This document shows, piece after piece, positions 61,901 to 64,000 of a stretch of 64,000 bases of DNA (positions are counted from its first letter, which is position 1; the number at the start of each line of letters is the position of its first letter). Source of the stretch: Candidatus Methylomirabilota bacterium (GTDB lineage Bacteria; Methylomirabilota; Methylomirabilia; Methylomirabilales; Methylomirabilaceae); NCBI GenBank assembly GCA_003104975.1, contig PQAM01000018.1:181049-245048 (forward strand), read 5' to 3'. A program made the translations under genes and the position numbers. The notes beneath the pieces are model-generated. The model was not told the DNA's origin. It saw nothing but the letters and a program-made list of their open reading frames with translations, and did not search any database.

Positions 61901-62381
61901 CATTGTGACCGCCGTCAAGGAGATTACCACCAAGAGCGGCGACCGGATGGCCTTCGTCACGCTCGAAGACATGGCGGGGACGGTGGAGGCGGTGGCATTT
62001 CCCGAGCTGTACAAGGCGAACCTGCTCCACCTGGTGAAAGGGACGGCCGTTATGGCCAAGGGTCAGGCGGATGTGGGCGAAGAGGTGGTCAAGCTCCTTT
62101 TGGCAGAGGTCAGCCCCCTCGCGAATATCCAAGGCCGTCAGGCGTCTTCGGCGGTCGAGATTACGATAGGGGAAGCGGACCTGTCCGACTCAACGCTGGA
62201 GCAGTTGAAAGGCCTGCTGCTGAAATTCCCGGGGCCGACCCCGGTCAGGCTCCATTTGAGTGTTGCGCCGGGCGCTCAGGTCACCGTCGCCGCCTCGCCG
62301 GACTTGACCGTCGCGCCAAACGAGTCGCTCAGGCGCGAGGTGGAGGCCCTGCTAGGTTCTGGCACGATAACCGGCACGTAA
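58938..62381 (+). CDS. dnaE: DNA polymerase III alpha subunit
   Basis: An 1147-aa replicative polymerase. The PHP domain opens FVHLHVHSQYSLLDGACGLE. The palm has SVGPGRGSAAASLVAYCLGI and the catalytic MPDMDIDFSDDRRDEVIDYV. Fingers follow with YGIMVYQEQVMRIASELAGF and KPHATSYALVAYQTAYLKAH. The C-terminal OB domain has CAIVTAVKEITTKSGDRMAF. ATG 58938 is three bases after an in-frame TTG. A CCCTAACC tract occupies the leader. It is complete and of normal length. Confidence 0.96.
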   Translation: MHHSDFVHLHVHSQYSLLDGACGLEKLVAKAKEYQMPALAVTDHGNLFGAIDFYSIAMKEGIKPIIGSEVYIAPGSRFERSNQDSGYEGASHITLLAKDQVGYRNLIKLVSAGYLEGFYYKPRIDRELFAQHCHGLIALSGCLNCEVAKALLDGDEARAKETVSWYLEALGRENYFLEVQDHGIPEQKRVTEGVLRLAKSFDLPMVATNDLHYPSKEDARAHEVLLCIQTGKTIQDKDRWRFSTDQFYFKSADEMRRIFAELPEAVKNTIVVAERCNLQLHFGQLRLPKYQVPEGYTLESYLAHLARQGLKTRFPAANAAAEARLQYELDVIQKTGFAGYFLVVWDFIKFAKDRGVSVGPGRGSAAASLVAYCLGITNIDPLRYGLIFERFLNPERISMPDMDIDFSDDRRDEVIDYVTRKYGADNVAQIITFGTMGAKAVIRDVGRGLGMPYAEVDKIAKLVPNRLNISLDEAIAESPPLTEAVQSRPEVEDLWRVAKCLEGLTRHASTHAAGVVISGDPLTEHVPLYKDPKTGSKPTTQYAMKAIEKIGLLKVDFLGLRTLTVIANTLELIASGRGQKIPIEAIPLDDPAVFKLLGEARTFGVFQLESSGMRDLMRRLKPERLEDVIALVALYRPGPMVMIDDFINRKHGKVKISYDHPLMEEILKETYGIMVYQEQVMRIASELAGFSMGEADVLRKAMGKKDPETMDQQRKKFVDGAKAKGVPARIAQKVFDKMAPFAGYAFNKPHATSYALVAYQTAYLKAHYPVEFMAALLTSEMANTDGIVKYIDECKQMGITVLPPDVNESESRFTVVGEQIRFGLVAIKNVGETAIQSILTTRRDKGRLRSLFDFCERVDLRLVNKRVVESLIKCGAFDSLGAARSQLMAVADKAMEAGAGAQRERSYGQGSLLDVLEATGGLTQQAEALPAIPEWSPTQRLAAEKETLGFYVTGHPLSDYRDVIARVAAVATDRLAACQDKETVTVCAIVTAVKEITTKSGDRMAFVTLEDMAGTVEAVAFPELYKANLLHLVKGTAVMAKGQADVGEEVVKLLLAEVSPLANIQGRQASSAVEITIGEADLSDSTLEQLKGLLLKFPGPTPVRLHLSVAPGAQVTVAASPDLTVAPNESLRREVEALLGSGTITGT

Positions 62382-62447
62382 CCTCGAAGCGGGTATCACT
62401 CCCCAGACATCCACTACCTCCCATGGGCAACCCCTGAAGGAGGCGCC

Positions 62448-62981
62448 ATGTGGAAGCTCTTCATCCCTGACATTTCCGTCGCTGAAAAGATGCTGCGGTC
62501 GGGCGTCGTCTACCTCTTTCTGTTGCTGGTCTTCCGTTTCACCGGGAAGCGGCAAGTGGGCCAGCTTACCCCCTTCGACCTGGTCGTCTTGCTCATCATC
62601 TCGAATGTGGTCCAGAACGCCGTGATCGGCAACGACGTCTCGCTTGGGGGCGGACTGATCGGGGCGGTGACCATCCTCGCGCTCAATTACGGCGTGACCG
62701 AAGTGACGTATCGGTCCAAGCGCGCGCGCCGCCTGCTCGAGGCGCAGCCCACGCTCCTGATTCACAACGGACGCATCCTCCAGGAGAATCTGCGACGCGA
62801 ACGGATCACCCTCGACGAGCTGCTGGCGGCACTGCGGCGCAACGGGCTGGTCGAACCGGCGCAGGCACGCTTCGCGATCCTAGAGGAGAACGGCGCGATC
62901 AGCGTCATCCCCAGGACCGCCGAGGCCGAGCCGAGCCGGTCAAGCCGGACGGATGGCCCATTACCCCGCAGCGAATCCTGA
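62448..62981 (+). CDS. DUF421/YetF-family membrane protein
   Basis: A 177-aa protein with three membrane helices in the first 85 residues (VVYLFLLLVFRFTGKRQVGQ, DLVVLLIISNVVQNAVIGND, GAVTILALNYGVTEVTYRSK). A cytoplasmic domain follows with AQPTLLIHNGRILQENLRRE and RFAILEENGAISVIPR. AAGGAGG lies 7 nt before the ATG. The family function is unsettled; in Bacillus spore formers members act in germination, which does not help here. Confidence 0.88.
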   Translation: MWKLFIPDISVAEKMLRSGVVYLFLLLVFRFTGKRQVGQLTPFDLVVLLIISNVVQNAVIGNDVSLGGGLIGAVTILALNYGVTEVTYRSKRARRLLEAQPTLLIHNGRILQENLRRERITLDELLAALRRNGLVEPAQARFAILEENGAISVIPRTAEAEPSRSSRTDGPLPRSES

Positions 62982-63015
62982 ACCTCGTATTGCTCCTAGC
63001 GAATTCATCGACGGG

Positions 63016-63050
63016 TTGATATGGCATACACATCGTGGTATTTTTATGCC
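63016..63050 (+). promoter_or_regulatory. Promoter with operator for the second VapBC-type pair
   Basis: TTGATA (63016-63021), 17 bp and TATTTT (63039-63044). Inverted arms GGCATA (63023-63028) and TATGCC (63045-63050) bracket the -10 site. Confidence 0.6.
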
Positions 63051-63067
63051 TAAAGGAGGACTGCGCG

Positions 63068-63271
63068 ATGAGGACTACCCTGGAGATCGATGACAAACTC
63101 CTGAAGCAGGCGCTGGCGCTCACCAAAGCCAAGACCAAGAAGGAACTCTTCCATCGCTCTTTGCAGGCGGTCATTCGCCAGCAGCGGATCGAACGGCTCA
63201 TCGGCAAGCTGGGCCGTCTTCCCCTTGACCTGACGCCAAAGGCGCTTTCCAAATTGCGGGCCGATGCCTGA
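63068..63271 (+). CDS. vapB: VapB-type antitoxin (second pair)
   Basis: A 67-aa protein with RTTLEIDDKLLKQALALTKA and KTKKELFHRSLQAVIRQQ, the ribbon-helix-helix VapB (DUF2191) pattern. AAGGAGG precedes ATG 63068. The tail overlaps the PIN gene by 8 bp. Confidence 0.85.
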   Translation: MRTTLEIDDKLLKQALALTKAKTKKELFHRSLQAVIRQQRIERLIGKLGRLPLDLTPKALSKLRADA

Positions 63272-63668
63272 CGGATGGGTCCTGATCGACACATCGGCTT
63301 GGATCCATGCATTGCGACCTACAGGAAATCCCCTTGTCAGGGAACAGGTCCGCGACTTACTTACCGAGGGTCGCGCAGCGACCTGCGAAATGATCGTCCT
63401 GGAGCTTGCAGGTGGCACGAGGACAGAAGGAGAATTTCGGGAACTCCGTGACGACTTGGAAGCACTACATCAGTTCCCGATTACCGAGTCCGTCTGGAGA
63501 TCGGCCTATCGAATGGCTCATGCGCTGCGACGGATGGGCTTATCTATTCCGGCAACAGATCAGCTTATCGCTGCGGTTGCCCTCAATTACGCCTGTAGTC
63601 TTTTTCACTCCGACAAGCACTTTGACCTACTCGCCCATCATGTCGGCGTTCCTGTATGGACACCTTAG
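63264..63668 (+). CDS. vapC: VapC-type PIN toxin (second pair)
   Basis: A 134-aa ribonuclease with the acidic residues in WVLIDTSAWIHAL, CEMIVLELAGGTRT, IPATDQLIAAVAL and SDKHFDLLAHH. This is the usual VapC order. It is unrelated in detail to the PIN protein at 57280. The DUF2779 remnant begins 53 bp later. Confidence 0.88.
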   Translation: MPDGWVLIDTSAWIHALRPTGNPLVREQVRDLLTEGRAATCEMIVLELAGGTRTEGEFRELRDDLEALHQFPITESVWRSAYRMAHALRRMGLSIPATDQLIAAVALNYACSLFHSDKHFDLLAHHVGVPVWTP

Positions 63669-63721
63669 CAGACCGTGGACAATAAATGCCGAGGACTGTG
63701 GCGCGCTCATGCATTGGATGA

Positions 63722-63982
63722 ATGACACCGGGTAAGATGAAGATGAGCGAGTCTGCGCGACCCGTAGGCTTGTCGAAGTCCCGGATCATGGCGGGGTTAC
63801 AGTGTCATAAGCGACTCTGGTGGACGGTGCATGAGCCGGCGGCGCCGGAACTGCAACCGGATGAAATCGTCAAGGCTGCAATGGACCGGGGCGCCAGGGT
63901 CACCGAGATCGCGCGAACCGTCGTCGCGTACAACGCCGGCTTTGAGCGCGGAGTTATCGAGCAGATGGCCGAGACAATGTGA
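63722..63982 (+). pseudogene. Remnant of a DUF2779-type nuclease gene
   Basis: The N-terminus LSKSRIMAGLQCHKRLWWTV HE is that of DUF2779/PD-(D/E)XK proteins normally near 500 aa. After about 60 codons the frame jumps to a segment (VVAYNAGFERGVIEQMAETM) that belongs much later in the family, in its RNase H-like half, and stops. This fits an in-frame internal deletion followed by early termination. Only 18 bp of window follow. Confidence 0.5.
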
Positions 63983-64000
63983 CCTTCCCCCGGTTTCCTG

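Overview
The window is a high-GC bacterial chromosome segment with a Gram-negative cell plan: a KDO-activating enzyme, an outer-membrane barrel protein, type IV pili with the PilS/PilR pair, and Tat-exported and lipoprotein-like periplasmic proteins. No rRNA or ribosomal-protein marker is present. The mix of a cupredoxin/multicopper oxidase cluster, many short dispersed inverted-repeat families in intergenic and even coding DNA, and abundant toxin-antitoxin pairs reminds me of the NC10 (Candidatus Methylomirabilis-like) lineage. That placement is an impression, not a result.

Layout. 1-5 kb (mostly minus strand): the 5' end of an uncharacterised protein, two mosaic paralogous sugar-1-phosphate nucleotidyltransferase (ManC-like) genes sharing an upstream operator-like block, a NarL-type response regulator between them, and a REP-associated tyrosine transposase (RAYT) surrounded and interrupted by REP palindromes. 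5-9 kb: a CoA-transferase/acyl-CoA dehydrogenase pair and an EgtB-like enzyme. 9-12 kb: adenine deaminase, a Phd/MazF pair with a clear promoter, an ABM-fold protein and a KdsB-like CMP-KDO synthetase. 12.5-23 kb: an accessory metal region with a cupredoxin-beta-propeller fusion, a large Tat-type multicopper oxidase, a Sco-type copper chaperone, HicAB, an intact chrB next to a deleted chrA, two gene remnants, a second beta-propeller protein and an outer-membrane barrel candidate. 23-35 kb: PgeF/YlmD, a CbiX-Nudix fusion, a DnaJ-like chaperone, two sensor kinases (the second carrying repeat-derived coding segments), a lipoprotein-like hydrolase, GlnD and AroE.

35.6-48.7 kb is a nearly complete type IV pilus locus: pilB, pilT, pilC, pilS, pilR, then pilA behind a sigma-54 promoter, four minor-pilin-like genes and pilD. 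PilS/PilR and the sigma-54 site form a self-contained pilin control circuit. 48.8-64 kb carries housekeeping genes (xerD, cca-like, an M50 protease, trpS, guaB, guaA, dnaE, a DUF421 protein) interleaved with four toxin-antitoxin pairs (two MntA/HepT type, two RHH or VapB/PIN). A shrunken remnant of a DUF2779-type nuclease lies at the right edge.

The most distinctive feature is the density of at least seven families of short inverted or tandem repeats. Several copies sit inside, or supply the ends of, open reading frames: the RAYT itself, a sensor kinase (two separate families), a PilX-like protein, a KdsB-like enzyme and a DnaJ-like protein. All coordinates, motifs and starts come from reading the sequence; family names are by recognition and no database search was run.
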